Origin: Gemmobacter sp. 24YEA27
Lineage (GTDB): Bacteria; Pseudomonadota; Alphaproteobacteria; Rhodobacterales; Rhodobacteraceae
NCBI RefSeq assembly: GCF_030052995.1
Contig: NZ_JASJPW010000001.1
Coordinates: 3,400,001 to 3,464,000 of the forward strand
Length of the DNA stretch: 64,000 bases
Reading direction: 5' to 3'
Shown here: positions 1-9,336 of the stretch, piece after piece
Position numbering within the stretch: position 1 is the first letter of the stretch
How the letters are laid out: every line of letters begins with the position of its first letter
Notes under the pieces: generated by a model
Databases searched by the model: none
Told to the model about the DNA's origin: nothing
Seen by the model: the letters and a program-made list of their open reading frames with translations, nothing else
Program-made: the position numbers and the translations under genes

Positions 1-738
1 CCGATCCCTTTCGGCACTGCCCTCAAAGCGGTGGGCTTCGGCGTGCGAAAGGGTGAAGTGCTGGGGATCGCCGGAGTTGCGGGCAATGGCCAGGACGAGC
101 TTTTGCTGGCCCTGTCGGGCGAAATACTGGCGCCGGCAGGCGCGATCCGGCTTGGCGGAACCGGGATCGGCACGCTTGGCCCGGCCCGGAGGCGTGCGGC
201 GGGGCTGGTGGCCGCGCCCGAGGATCGCTACGGCCATGCGGCGGCACCGGATATGAGCCTTGTCGACAATGCCTGGCTGACCGCGTCAGTGCGGATGGAC
301 CTCTCGGATCGCGGCTTTATCCGCCGCGCCAGGACGCGGGACTTCGCCGAAGAGGTGATCCGCGATTATGATGTGCGGACACCAGGGCCCGATGTGGCAG
401 CGCGGGCGCTGTCGGGGGGAAATCTGCAGAAATTCCTGATGGGGCGCGAGCTGAAACAGGGGGCCGATGTCATCGTGATCAACCAGCCGACCTGGGGGGT
501 GGATGCCGCGGCCGCAAGCGCGATCCGGCAGAAGATCCTCGATTGCGCGGGCCAGGGTGCGGCCGTGGTGGTGATCAGCCAGGATCTCGACGAGCTGATG
601 GAGATCGCCGACAGCTTTGCAGTGCTGAATGAAGGCCGTCTCTCGGTGCCGCGCCCGGTCGAGGGGCTGACCACCGAAGAGATCGGCCTGATGATGGGCG
701 GGGCCCATGGGATGGAGGAGGCGCATCATGCGACCTGA
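1..738 (+). CDS. BMP-type nucleoside ABC transporter, ATP-binding protein (5' truncated by window)
   Basis: The reading frame is open from the first base, so the true start lies outside the window. What remains is the second ABC domain of a tandem ATPase of the sugar/nucleoside (RbsA-like) type: a P-loop-like segment GVAGNGQDE near the start, the signature LSGGNLQK, and a degenerate Walker B (VINQPTWGVD), followed by the usual H-loop region. In this family the second domain is often catalytically weak. It energises uptake at the inner membrane. Two permease genes and a BMP binding protein follow on the same strand, which makes nucleoside or purine import the likely job; the exact substrate is not visible. 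Confidence 0.9.
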   Translation, partial: PIPFGTALKAVGFGVRKGEVLGIAGVAGNGQDELLLALSGEILAPAGAIRLGGTGIGTLGPARRRAAGLVAAPEDRYGHAAAPDMSLVDNAWLTASVRMDLSDRGFIRRARTRDFAEEVIRDYDVRTPGPDVAARALSGGNLQKFLMGRELKQGADVIVINQPTWGVDAAAASAIRQKILDCAGQGAAVVVISQDLDELMEIADSFAVLNEGRLSVPRPVEGLTTEEIGLMMGGAHGMEEAHHAT

Positions 739-762
739 AGCGCCGGCATCGGCCAGAGGACC

Positions 763-805
763 GATTTCTGCACAGAAATCGTGCCAATTCCTGTGCAGGA
801 ATTGG
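763..805. repeat. Two adjacent perfect palindromes in the ABC operon
   Basis: Positions 763-780 form an 18-bp palindrome (arm GATTTCTG, centre CA) and 784-805 a 22-bp palindrome (arm CCAATTCCTG, centre TG). The outer segments 760-773 and 793-806 also pair with two mismatches, so a single larger hairpin is an alternative fold. The element lies in the 96-bp gap between the ATPase stop and the next permease start. It could act as an RNA processing or stability element, an operator, or a REP-like sequence. There is no T-tract, so a simple terminator is unlikely. Confidence 0.75.
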
Positions 806-834
806 TCGGTGCGGCAGGCGGGCGGGGGCGTCCC

Positions 835-1928
835 ATGCTGAGGCTCGAGCGGCGCGCCACTCCGTCGCAGTTCTGGCTGTGGTTCACGCCGGTACTGGCC
901 GTTTTCCTGACCATGGTGGCGGGGGGCTGCTGTTTGCGGCGCTCGGCTCCAATCCCTTTACCGTCATCCGGACCATATTCTGGGAGCCGCTCGCGGGGGC
1001 CAATGCCTCCTATTTCCGCGCCCAGCTCTTCATCAAGGCAGCCCCCCTGATCCTGATCGCCGTCGGCCTTGCCATGGGCTTTCGTGCCGGCATCTGGAAT
1101 ATCGGCGCCGAGGGCCAGTATATCATGGGTGCAATCATCGGCGCCTCGGTCGGCCTCGCCTTCTACCCGACGGAAAACCGGCTGATTTTTCCCGTGATGG
1201 TCGTGGCCGGCGCCTTCGGCGGCTGGGCCTGGGCCATGATCCCGGCCATCCTGAAAACGAAATTCAACACCAATGAGATCCTTGTCTCTCTGATGCTGGT
1301 CTATGTCGCCCAGGCGATCCTCGCCAAGGCGGCGTTCGGCTTTCTGAGAAACCCCGACGGCATGGGCTTTCCCGGCAGCCGCAATTTCTCGACCTATCCC
1401 GCCGCGCGCAATGTCGACCTGATCGAGCGCAGCGGGTTCCACTGGGGGGCGGTGGCAGCGCTTGGTGTGGCGGTGGCGGCCTATGTGCTGCTGACCCGCC
1501 ACGGTATCGGCTTTCGCATCCGGCTTGCCGGCCAGGCCCCGCGCGCCGCACGGTTCCACGGTGTCAGCCCTGCCCGGCTGGTGATCTTTTGCCTCGGACT
1601 TGCCGGCGCGCTGGCGGGTCTTGCGGGGATATTCGAGGCCAGCGGCCCGTCCGGACAGATCACCGATAAATTCGCCACCGGCTACGGGTTCACCGCGATC
1701 ATCGTGGCCTTCCTGGGCCGGCTGAACCCGCTGGGGATCATCTTGGCCGGGCTTTTGATGGCGCTGACCTATGTCGGCGGCAGCCTGGCCGAGTCGCGGC
1801 TGAACCTGCCCGCAGCCTCGATCCAGGTCTTTCAGGGCATGCTGCTCTTCTTCCTGCTGGGTGTCGATATGCTGACGAATTACCGCATCCGCATCGGCCG
1901 GAGCCTTCGCAAAGGAGCAGGCGCATGA
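835..1928 (+). CDS. BMP-type nucleoside ABC transporter permease (apparent frameshift)
   Basis: Inner-membrane permease of the branched-chain/ribose type (BPD_transp_2 family) with many hydrophobic helices. The natural start is the ATG at 835, giving MLRLERRATPSQFW and then a first membrane helix in frame 1. At about 917-925 a run of six G residues shifts the reading frame; the rest (LLFAALGSNPF onward) reads in the third frame to 1928. Seven G would restore one continuous protein of about 364 residues. The stop overlaps the next permease start by 4 bp (ATGA), so the two are translationally coupled. A sequencing error in the G run is as likely as a real mutation. Confidence 0.85.
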
Positions 1929-2854
1929 TCATCGGTGGTCTTGATGTGGCGATCCTGCTCGCCTCGCTGATGGTGGGCGCGGTGCCGATCCTGCTCGCGG
2001 CCCTTGGCGAGACGGTGGTGGAGCGTTCGGGCGTGCTCAACCTCGGCGTCGAGGGGATGATGATCATCGGCGCGGTTACCGGCTTTATCGCCGCCGTGAC
2101 CTTGCAAAGCCCGGTGGCGGGCTTTGCCGCCGGAGCGGCCTGCGGCGCCGCCTTCTCGCTGGTTTTCGCGCTTTTGACCCTGGTATTCCAGGCCAATCAG
2201 GTCGCCACCGGCCTTGCGCTGACCCTTTTCGGGATCGGGGTCTCGTCGCTGGCGGGCCAGGGCTATAATGGCATCAAGCCGCCGGTCACCACGCCTTTAG
2301 ACCTCGGGCCCCTGCGCGATATTCCCTTCCTCGGCCCGATGCTCTTTCGCCATGACTGGGTGGTCTATTTCTCGCTGCTGATGGTGCTGGTCACCTGGGT
2401 TCTGCTGAACCGCACCCGCGCCGGGCTGATCATCCGCGCGGTGGGAGAGAATCACGAAGCCGCGCATGCGCTTGGCTATAAGGTCAACCGGATCCGGCTT
2501 TTGTGCATCCTGTTTGGCGGCGCCATGGCCGGGATGGGCGGTGCCTATGTCAGCCTGGTGAGGGTGCCGCAATGGACCGACAAAATGACCAATGGCGTCG
2601 GCTGGATCGCCCTGGCGATTGTGGTCTTCGCCTCCTGGCGGCCCGGGCGCGTGCTCTTTGGCGCCTGGCTTTTCGGCGGGCTGATGGTGTTGGGGCCGAA
2701 CCTCCAGGCCGCAGGCTATGCCATTCCGGTCGAGTATCTGACGATGGCGCCTTATGTCATCACCATTATCGTGCTTGTCATCATGTCCTCGGGGCGCGGC
2801 CGCAGCTTTGGCGCGCCGGCCTCTCTGGGACAAAATTTTCACGCCTCACGCTGA
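1925..2854 (+). CDS. BMP-type nucleoside ABC transporter permease
   Basis: Second membrane subunit of the importer, 309 residues and about eight hydrophobic helices. It has the family-typical stretch VVERSGVLNLGVEGMM near residues 33-48 and NQVATGLALT further on. It overlaps the preceding permease by ATGA. With that subunit it would form the heterodimeric channel. The binding-protein gene follows after 50 bp. Family assignment is firm; the transported nucleoside or base cannot be read from the sequence. Confidence 0.92.
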   Translation: MIIGGLDVAILLASLMVGAVPILLAALGETVVERSGVLNLGVEGMMIIGAVTGFIAAVTLQSPVAGFAAGAACGAAFSLVFALLTLVFQANQVATGLALTLFGIGVSSLAGQGYNGIKPPVTTPLDLGPLRDIPFLGPMLFRHDWVVYFSLLMVLVTWVLLNRTRAGLIIRAVGENHEAAHALGYKVNRIRLLCILFGGAMAGMGGAYVSLVRVPQWTDKMTNGVGWIALAIVVFASWRPGRVLFGAWLFGGLMVLGPNLQAAGYAIPVEYLTMAPYVITIIVLVIMSSGRGRSFGAPASLGQNFHASR

Positions 2855-2904
2855 GGCATCTCTTGCCGGGGCCTGCCGCCCCGGCCCGAACGGGGAGACT
2901 ACCC

Positions 2905-4002
2905 ATGCAACGCAGAAACCTGCTGGCAACTGCCGCCCTCACCTTTGGCCTCGCGCTGTCAGGCGGCGCCGCCATGGCCCAGGGCCTGGAAAAGGTGAAG
3001 GCCTGCTTCATCTATGTCGGCCCGATCGGCGATGGCGGCTGGACCTATCAGCACCATCAGGGCGCCCTGGCCCTGGTCGAGGAATATGGCGACAAGGTCG
3101 AGATCGCCTGGCAGGAATCGGTCCCCGAAGGTGCAGATGCAGAACGCGCGATCACCCAGTTTGCGCTGGACGGCTGCAATATCATCTTCACCACCTCTTT
3201 CGGCTTCATGGATGCGACCCAGGCCGTCGCCGCTCAGTTCCCTGATATCAAATTTGAACATGCCACCGGCTTCAAACGCGATCAGCCGAATGTCTCGACC
3301 TATGACGCACGCTTCTATGAAGGCCGCGCGGTCATGGGCACCATCGCGGGCCACATGACCAAATCGAACAAGATCGGCTATATCGGCTCCTTCCCGATCC
3401 CCGAGGTCATCCAGGGCATCAATGCCTCGTTCATCCATGCGAAGAAGGTGAACCCCGATGTCACCATTTCGGTGGTCTGGGCCTATACCTGGTTCGATCC
3501 GGCGAAAGAGGCTGATGCCGCCAAGGCCCTGATCGACCAGGGCGTCGACGTGATCCTGCAGCACACCGATTCCACCGCACCGCTGGCCGAAGCCGCCAAG
3601 GTTCCGGGCGTGATCGGCTTTGGTCAGGCCTCGGATATGTCGGCCTACAAACCCAGCCCCCGCGTCTCGGCCATCATCGACAACTGGGCGCCCTATTACA
3701 TCAAGCGCGTCGGCGCGCTGATGGATGGCACCTATGAGCAATCGGCAGCCTGGGAAGGCATCGCGGGCGGCGAAGTCGAGATCGGCGAGATCACCGACGC
3801 CGTCCCGGGCGAGGTGAAAGCCGCTGCCGAAAAGGTTCGCGACGATATCGCTGCCGGCACCTGGCACCCCTTCACCGGCCCTCTGAACAAGCAGGATGGC
3901 TCGGCCTGGCTGGCCGAGGGCGAAGTGGCAGATGACGGCGTGCTCGCGACGATGAACTTCTATGTCGAAGGCATCACCGGCGACATCCCGAACCAGAACT
4001 GA
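2905..4002 (+). CDS. BMP family ABC transporter substrate-binding protein
   Basis: Periplasmic binding protein of the BmpA/PnrA family (365 residues). The ATG at 2905 is chosen because it opens a normal signal peptide (MQRRNLL, hydrophobic core, cleavage near GAAMAQG) after GGGGAG. The frame is open far upstream but that part overlaps the permease out of frame and is not coding. Mature-protein features include VGPIGDGGWTYQHHQG near the N-terminus and TSFGFMDATQAVA. It is the last gene of the importer operon and is followed at once by a strong terminator. Confidence 0.92.
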   Translation: MQRRNLLATAALTFGLALSGGAAMAQGLEKVKACFIYVGPIGDGGWTYQHHQGALALVEEYGDKVEIAWQESVPEGADAERAITQFALDGCNIIFTTSFGFMDATQAVAAQFPDIKFEHATGFKRDQPNVSTYDARFYEGRAVMGTIAGHMTKSNKIGYIGSFPIPEVIQGINASFIHAKKVNPDVTISVVWAYTWFDPAKEADAAKALIDQGVDVILQHTDSTAPLAEAAKVPGVIGFGQASDMSAYKPSPRVSAIIDNWAPYYIKRVGALMDGTYEQSAAWEGIAGGEVEIGEITDAVPGEVKAAAEKVRDDIAAGTWHPFTGPLNKQDGSAWLAEGEVADDGVLATMNFYVEGITGDIPNQN

Positions 4003-4019
4003 TCGGGGTTCTCCCCTGA

Positions 4020-4044
4020 GGCCCGCCGCTCCGGCGGGCCTTTT
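4020..4044 (+). terminator. Rho-independent terminator after the ABC operon
   Basis: An 8-bp GC stem (GGCCCGCC / GGCGGGCC) with a 5-base loop is followed by TTTT. It lies 18 bp after the binding-protein stop and marks the end of the transporter operon. Confidence 0.9.
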
Positions 4045-4169
4045 CATTGGCGTCGCGCCCTGCGCGACTGCCACCCGATGCGGCCGCGACAACGGGGCCG
4101 GGCTTGACTTCTTCTCATGAGGCGCGTTTTACCGGGGCCTGGAAAAACACCTCGGAAAGGGGACTGATG

Positions 4170-5951
4170 ATGCACGCCTATCGCAGCCATACCTGTGCGG
4201 GCCTCGCACGCGCCAATGTCGGCGAAAATGTGCGTCTCTCGGGCTGGGTACACCGTGTGCGCGATCATGGCGGCGTGTTGTTCATCGACCTGCGCGACCA
4301 TTACGGCATCACCCAGGTGCTGGCCGACAGCGACAGCCCGGCTTTTGCCGAGCTGAACAAGGTGCGCTCGGAATGGGTGATCCGCATCGACGGGCGTGTG
4401 AAAGCGCGTGACGAAAGCCTCGTGAACGCAAAGATCCCGACCGGCGAGATCGAGGTCTATGCGACCGGCGTCGAAGTGCTCGGCCCGGTTGACGGCGACC
4501 TGCCGCTGCCGGTCTTTGGCGAGACCGAATACCCCGAGGAAACCCGTCTCACCTACCGCTTCCTCGATCTGCGGCGCGAGACGATGCATAAGAACATGAT
4601 CCTGCGCTCCAACGTCGTGCGCTGGCTGCGCAACGCGATGTGGGACCAGGGCTTCAACGAATTCCAGACCCCGATCATCACGGCCTCCAGCCCCGAAGGC
4701 GCGCGCGACTTCCTCGTGCCCTCGCGCCTGCATCCCGGCAAGTTTTACGCTTTGCCCCAGGCACCACAGCAGTTCAAACAGCTGATCCAGGTCGCAGGCT
4801 TTGACCGCTATTTCCAGATCGCGCCCTGCTTCCGTGATGAAGACCCGCGCGCCGACCGCTCGCCGACCGATTTCTACCAACTCGATATCGAGATGTCTTT
4901 CGTCACCCAGGAAGACGTTTTCGCGACCGTGCAGCCAGTGCTGCAGGGGCTGTTCGAAGAATTCGGGGGTGGCCGCAAGGTCTATGCCGACTGGCCGCTG
5001 ATCTCGTATCGCGACAGCCTGAAATGGTATGGTTCGGACAAGCCGGATCTGCGCAACCCGATTAAAATGGTCGATGTGTCGGAGCATTTCCGGGGTTCCG
5101 GCTTTGCGATCTTCGCAAGCCTCCTGGAAAATGAAGGCACCGAAGTGCGCGCCATCCCCGCGCCGACCGGCGGCTCGCGCAAATTCGCCGACCGCATGAA
5201 CGCGTTTGCGCAGAAAGAGGGCCTGCCGGGCATGGGCTATATCTTCTGGCGCAAAGCCGAAGATGGCTCGACCGAACCCGCCGGCCCCATCGCCAAAGCC
5301 ATCGGGGCAGAGCGGACCGAAGCCATCCGCACCGCGCTGGGTCTGGATGTCGGCGACGCCGTTTTCTTCCTCGGCGGCAAGCCCGATGTGTTCGAATCCG
5401 TCGCTGGCCGCGCCCGCAACGAGATCGGCCGCGAGCTGAAGCTGACCGAAGAAAACAGCTTCCGCTTTGCCTGGATTGTCGATTTCCCGATGTATGAGAA
5501 GACCGAGGAGGGCAAGATCGACTTCTCGCACAACCCCTTCTCGATGCCGCAAGGCGGGCTTGAGGCGCTGTCGGGCGACCCGCTGAATGTCTATGCCTAT
5601 CAGTATGATCTGGCCTGCAACGGCTATGAGATCATCTCGGGCGGCATCCGCAACCATAAGCCGGAAATCATGTATAAGGCGTTTGAACTCGCCGGTTACC
5701 CGAATTCCGAGGTCGACAAGCGGTTCGGCGGCATGGTCAAGGCGTTCAAATATGGCGCGCCGCCCCATGGTGGCTGTGCGGCGGGGATCGACCGGCTGGT
5801 GATGCTCCTGGCAGATACCACCAATATCCGCGAGGTCATCATGTTCCCGATGAACCAGCGCGCCGAAGACCTGCTGATGAACGCGCCTTCGGACCCGACC
5901 AATGATCAGCTGCGCGAATTGCGGCTCAGGGTGATCCCGAAGGACGCATGA
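4170..5951 (+). CDS. aspS: Aspartyl-tRNA synthetase
   Basis: Charges tRNA-Asp (and possibly tRNA-Asn in non-discriminating enzymes) in the cytoplasm. The 593-residue length is normal for the bacterial type. In order: the N-terminal OB-fold anticodon-binding domain ([14 protein letters not shown]), class II motif 2 ([10 protein letters not shown]), the bacterial insertion domain, and motif 3 ([13 protein letters not shown]) near the C-terminus. Two adjacent ATGs (4167, 4170) follow a GGAAAGGGG ribosome site; 4170 matches the usual MHAYR start. The stop overlaps the next ORF by 4 bp. Confidence 0.97.
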   Translation: MHAYRSHTCAGLARANVGENVRLSGWVHRVRDHGGVLFIDLRDHYGITQVLADSDSPAFAELNKVRSEWVIRIDGRVKARDESLVNAKIPTGEIEVYATGVEVLGPVDGDLPLPVFGETEYPEETRLTYRFLDLRRETMHKNMILRSNVVRWLRNAMWDQGFNEFQTPIITASSPEGARDFLVPSRLHPGKFYALPQAPQQFKQLIQVAGFDRYFQIAPCFRDEDPRADRSPTDFYQLDIEMSFVTQEDVFATVQPVLQGLFEEFGGGRKVYADWPLISYRDSLKWYGSDKPDLRNPIKMVDVSEHFRGSGFAIFASLLENEGTEVRAIPAPTGGSRKFADRMNAFAQKEGLPGMGYIFWRKAEDGSTEPAGPIAKAIGAERTEAIRTALGLDVGDAVFFLGGKPDVFESVAGRARNEIGRELKLTEENSFRFAWIVDFPMYEKTEEGKIDFSHNPFSMPQGGLEALSGDPLNVYAYQYDLACNGYEIISGGIRNHKPEIMYKAFELAGYPNSEVDKRFGGMVKAFKYGAPPHGGCAAGIDRLVMLLADTTNIREVIMFPMNQRAEDLLMNAPSDPTNDQLRELRLRVIPKDA

Positions 5952-6403
5952 TGTATCAGGCCACGGTCCCCGTCTTTCGCCATTCCCTTTCGCGCATTGC
6001 GGATATGGTGGCGATTGCGGGGCCCGAGGCGCTGGATCAGCCTTTCCAGGACATGACGGCCCGCCAGCGGTTTTCCATCGCGGCGGGCCTTTCCATTGAA
6101 ATCAGCTTTCCGCTGGCGGGGCGTGATCTGCCGGATTTGCCAGAGGCGCTCGGGCCGCGTCTTGCGGTAGCGCGGGCCTTGCTGGGCGGCATGAAGCCAA
6201 CCGAGTTTGACCCCGACCCGTCTCGCAGGATCCGGCGGCAGATCAACGGGATCTTGCTGGATCTTTCAGCCGGTGACTTCCTGCATCTCTTTGGCATGCC
6301 GTCGTTTTTCTTTCAGATCGCGCTTGGCTATGCCGGGCTCCGCGCGGCCGGTGTTGCGCTGAGCGAGGCGGATTTCAACGGGTTCGGCCCTCCGTCACCC
6401 TAA
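5948..6403 (+). CDS. DUF1993-like protein
   Basis: 151 residues, starting ATGA-coupled to the aspS stop (a second ATG at 5951 is equally possible). The C-terminal part, [20 protein letters not shown], resembles the end of DUF1993 proteins, a DinB-like four-helix fold of unknown function. The middle contains a hydrophobic [12 protein letters not shown] stretch. Its cotranscription with aspS is probably positional. No catalytic residues can be named. The family call rests on the C-terminal motif only. Confidence 0.65.
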   Translation: MMYQATVPVFRHSLSRIADMVAIAGPEALDQPFQDMTARQRFSIAAGLSIEISFPLAGRDLPDLPEALGPRLAVARALLGGMKPTEFDPDPSRRIRRQINGILLDLSAGDFLHLFGMPSFFFQIALGYAGLRAAGVALSEADFNGFGPPSP

Positions 6404-6503
6404 GGCCAGTCACACGCTGGAAATCAGTCCAGATCGCATGGGCGCTTGCCCGCTGCAAGGACGCTGCCTAGCGTCGCTCTGGTAAGTCAATGGAGGGCGA
6501 GCA

Positions 6504-7235
6504 ATGCAGAATGATCAGACCAGGACAGGACCGGTCTGGGGCGAAGCCCTGCCCGGCTGGACACCGCCGCCTTTGCCTGCGGGTCTCGCGCTTGAAGGGC
6601 GCAGCGTGCGGCTTGAGCCGCTCTCGGCCTGGCACCATGCGGCCGAGTTGCATGACAGTTTCGCCGGACATGACCGGCTCTGGGACTATATGGGCTATGG
6701 GCCTTTCGCCACGGCGGCGGATTATCACCGCTGGACCGAAGCCTCTGAGGGAGACAGGGATCCGTATTTCCTTGTGCTGCGCGATCTGGAGACCGGACGC
6801 GCCGGTGGTGTCGCCTCTTTCCTGCGGATCGCCCCGGACAGCGGGTCGGTCGAGGTGGGCCATATCTGCATTTCGCCCGCTTTGCAGCGCAAGGTGGCGG
6901 TGACCGAAGCGATGCATCTGATGATCGGCTGGGTCTTTGCCGCCGGATATCGCCGCTATGAGTGGAAATGCAACGCGCTGAACCTGCCCTCGCGCAGCGC
7001 GGCGCAGCGGCTGGGCTTCAGCTTTGAGGGCGTTTTCCGCCAGCATATGATCGTGAAGGGTCACAGCCGCGATACGGCCTGGTTCTCGGTGATCGACAAG
7101 GAATGGCCGGCGCTGGAGGCAGCGCATAAGGCCTGGCTTGATCCGTCGAATTTCGACATCGAAGGCCGGCAGAAGACCCGCCTCTCGGATCTGACACGCC
7201 CTTTGCTGGCGGTCCGGGATCCGGGGCTTTTGTGA
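6504..7235 (+). CDS. GNAT family N-acetyltransferase (RimJ/RimL type)
   Basis: Cytoplasmic acetyl-CoA-dependent acyltransferase of 243 residues. The GNAT core runs from about residue 30 (LEGRSVRLEPL) through the acetyl-CoA loop region (VGHICISPALQRKVAVTEA) to the closing strand (SRSAAQRLGFSFEGVFRQH), typical of RimJ/RimL proteins that modify protein N-termini or small molecules. The ATG at 6504 follows GGAGGGCGAGC. It stands alone between the aspS pair and a convergent response-regulator gene. Substrate unknown. Confidence 0.88.
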   Translation: MQNDQTRTGPVWGEALPGWTPPPLPAGLALEGRSVRLEPLSAWHHAAELHDSFAGHDRLWDYMGYGPFATAADYHRWTEASEGDRDPYFLVLRDLETGRAGGVASFLRIAPDSGSVEVGHICISPALQRKVAVTEAMHLMIGWVFAAGYRRYEWKCNALNLPSRSAAQRLGFSFEGVFRQHMIVKGHSRDTAWFSVIDKEWPALEAAHKAWLDPSNFDIEGRQKTRLSDLTRPLLAVRDPGLL

Positions 7236-7575
7236 ACCGGGACGGGGCATAACGCGAAAGCTCCGGTCGGTAAGGTCTGCCCCTGTACAGGTCTGCACCA
7301 GGCGGCGCGCCTGTTCCACCCCGCTCTTGCCGGAGCGCCGTTGAGCCGGCGCGCCGTTAGAAACGCCGTGCCGCTATACAATTATTTCGGCTTTCTTTCC
7401 GGCCCTGCCTGGCAGTGACTGTGTAGCGGCGGGGGCCGGACTGGCTCCGCGACAGACATGTCTGCGGGCGCGCGACAGACCACCCCTGCGTGCCGCCCAA
7501 ACCAGAAGGGCGTTCGGTGCCGCAGCACTCATCCGCCAAGGTCTCGCAGCAAACCGCGCCGGATGTCCGCTGCCC
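7236..7575. other. Intergenic region between convergent genes
   Basis: No gene could be supported here. It contains a 12-bp perfect palindrome (CAGACATGTCTG, 7453-7464) and several GC-rich inverted stretches near 7320-7370, but no clear hairpin with a T-run. Confidence 0.5.
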
Positions 7576-8328
7576 TCAGACCAGGCTCTGCCCCGCGCTG
7601 CCAAAGCCGGGTCCGGGCGGCCGAAAGGCCGGCATCTGGCGGATCTTTTCGTTCAGGATCGCCCGGATGCGATTGGGATCGCCGTTGCGGCTGACCGCTT
7701 CAGCTGCGGATTTCAGCGCCTCATCGCCGCATTGGAGCGCAAGGCCTGACAGAAAACCGCGCAGCCAGTCGCGGGTGGCCTGCGCCGTGGGGGCAATCTG
7801 CAGCCTGGCCTCGGCAAGCCGCAGATCATCGCACAGCGCCAGTGGATCGGGTTCCACCGCGCCATTGCCTCCCCCGCTTCCAGGCGCGCCGCGCAGATGC
7901 CGGTCGCACAGATGCGCCAGCACCGCCGCCTGAAACCCGGCAAGATCGGGCAGCGGCTTGCCGAGATAGCCCGCAGCCCCCGCCCGCATCGCCCGCAGCC
8001 TGCCGTCACTGTCGGCGCTGGTTCCCAGCACCACCGGCCCGCCTGTCCGGCTCAGGCCACTGATCAGATCTTCGCCCCGCCCATCGGGCAGCCCCAGATC
8101 GACAATCACCAGATCTGGCCGGTAGATCCCCAGATGCGCGGCTGCAACCGCCAGGCTTTCCGCCCGCCTGAGCCGCGCGCCCGAGCGCTGGCACATCAGC
8201 CGCAACGCCTCGCTGGCAAAGCGGCTGTCTTCCACCGCGAGCACCGTCAGCCCCCGCAGCGGCAGCGACAGGGCGGCAGGCAGCAGACCGGGCAATACCA
8301 CCGGACTGGCGGGGAGGCGGCTGGCCAT
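7576..8328 (-). CDS. Orphan response regulator receiver protein
   Basis: A CheY-like receiver domain lies at about residues 26-140. The acidic pair E33/D34 (AVEDS), the phospho-acceptor D77 (VDLGLPD), the switch Ser (LGTSADSD) and the Lys in GKPL are all present. The remaining ~110 residues have no recognisable DNA-binding or enzymatic domain; they are helical and end with a proline/glycine-rich tail. No histidine kinase gene is adjacent. It may work by protein contact, as other receiver-only regulators do. Confidence 0.82.
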   Translation of the reverse strand: MASRLPASPVVLPGLLPAALSLPLRGLTVLAVEDSRFASEALRLMCQRSGARLRRAESLAVAAAHLGIYRPDLVIVDLGLPDGRGEDLISGLSRTGGPVVLGTSADSDGRLRAMRAGAAGYLGKPLPDLAGFQAAVLAHLCDRHLRGAPGSGGGNGAVEPDPLALCDDLRLAEARLQIAPTAQATRDWLRGFLSGLALQCGDEALKSAAEAVSRNGDPNRIRAILNEKIRQMPAFRPPGPGFGSAGQSLV

Positions 8329-8488
8329 GGGGCTGATCCTTTCGCGGCAGCGGTCGGGGATGATTCGCGGCCTCCAGCCTCGCAGAACTCTGGTGAAGCT
8401 TGCGTTAACAGAGGCCTCTCTCCCCCTTGCCCAGCCCCGCCCCCGCGCGCATAAGTCCAGGAGACCCTACATGCAGCAGGAGAAGCCG

Positions 8489-8893
8489 ATGATCGGACGT
8501 CTGAACCATGTCGCCATTGCCGTGCCCGATCTTGAAGCCGCCGCGCGCCAGTATCGCGATACGCTCGGCGCAAAAGTCGGCGCGCCCCAGGATGAGCCCG
8601 ATCATGGCGTGACGGTGATCTTCATCGAATTGCCGAATACCAAGATCGAACTGCTGTATCCGCTGGGCGAAAACTCCCCGATCAATGGCTTTCTGGAAAA
8701 GAACCCTTCGGGCGGCATTCACCATATCTGCTATGAGGTCGAGGATATAATCGCGGCGCGTGACCGGCTGAAGGCACAGGGCGCGCGGGTGCTGGGCAGC
8801 GGCGAGCCGAAAATCGGCGCCCATGGCAAGCCCGTCCTTTTCCTGCATCCCAAGGATTTCAACGGCTGCCTTGTGGAGCTTGAACAGGTATGA
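8489..8893 (+). CDS. mce: Methylmalonyl-CoA epimerase
   Basis: Interconverts (2S)- and (2R)-methylmalonyl-CoA in propionyl-CoA assimilation. It is a vicinal-oxygen-chelate fold of 134 residues, the usual length. Visible metal-ligand regions are LNHVAIAVPDLE at the start, GIHHICYEVED in the middle and the final LVELEQ. The ATG at 8489 has an AGGAG site 6 bp upstream; the ATG at 8471 is also in frame but poorly spaced. It overlaps the DUF1467 gene by 4 bp, a pairing commonly seen in Rhodobacteraceae. Confidence 0.95.
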   Translation: MIGRLNHVAIAVPDLEAAARQYRDTLGAKVGAPQDEPDHGVTVIFIELPNTKIELLYPLGENSPINGFLEKNPSGGIHHICYEVEDIIAARDRLKAQGARVLGSGEPKIGAHGKPVLFLHPKDFNGCLVELEQV

Positions 8894-9186
8894 ACCTCAC
8901 CTCTGGCATCGTCCTTTTCGCAGTCACCTGGTTTCTGACCTTTTACATCGTGCTCATGCTGCGCACCCGCACCCAGGCCGAGGCGGGCGAGATAGTGCCG
9001 GGCACCCCCGCCGGGGCGCCGGCCGAGGAAAATATCGGCCGCTCGGCCCTGATTGCCACGGGCTTTGCGCTGGTGATCTGGGGGGCGATGGCGGCGGTGA
9101 TCCTCTGGGGAGGCATCACCATCGAAGACCTTGATTTCCGGGGCATTCTGGAGCCGAAAGACAGCGTGGAAACGCCGGCATCCTGA
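8890..9186 (+). CDS. DUF1467 family membrane protein
   Basis: 98 residues with two transmembrane helices (about 5-24 and 54-75) flanking a polar loop. The order helix-RTRTQAE-loop-helix matches DUF1467. The function is unknown. It is ATGA-coupled to the methylmalonyl-CoA epimerase gene. No terminator is obvious before the convergent nitroreductase. Confidence 0.88.
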   Translation: MNLTSGIVLFAVTWFLTFYIVLMLRTRTQAEAGEIVPGTPAGAPAEENIGRSALIATGFALVIWGAMAAVILWGGITIEDLDFRGILEPKDSVETPAS

Positions 9187-9336
9187 CAGGCCCACACCGC
9201 GCGCAAGCGGTGGAAAGCAGACGTGATCCAGGCCCGGCCCATGACGGGCGCGGCCTGGATCGGCGCTGACAGGACAAAAAACAGCACGGCCAGAAAATCA
9301 GCACGGCCAGCAGCGTCTGAGGGGATCAGGCCGGGA

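Noticed and set aside
2503..2904. Upstream extension of the BMP binding protein frame
   Set aside because: It overlaps the permease gene out of frame; the ATG at 2905 gives a normal signal peptide.
4044..5768. 574-codon open frame antisense to aspS
   Set aside because: A high-GC shadow frame opposite a clear aspartyl-tRNA synthetase; no recognisable domain and no ribosome site. The same holds for the long antisense frames opposite ychF, the M3 peptidase and MoeB.
7453..7464. 12-bp palindrome CAGACATGTCTG
   Set aside because: It lies between convergent gene ends with no promoter; a palindrome of this length can occur by chance and nothing links it to a regulator.
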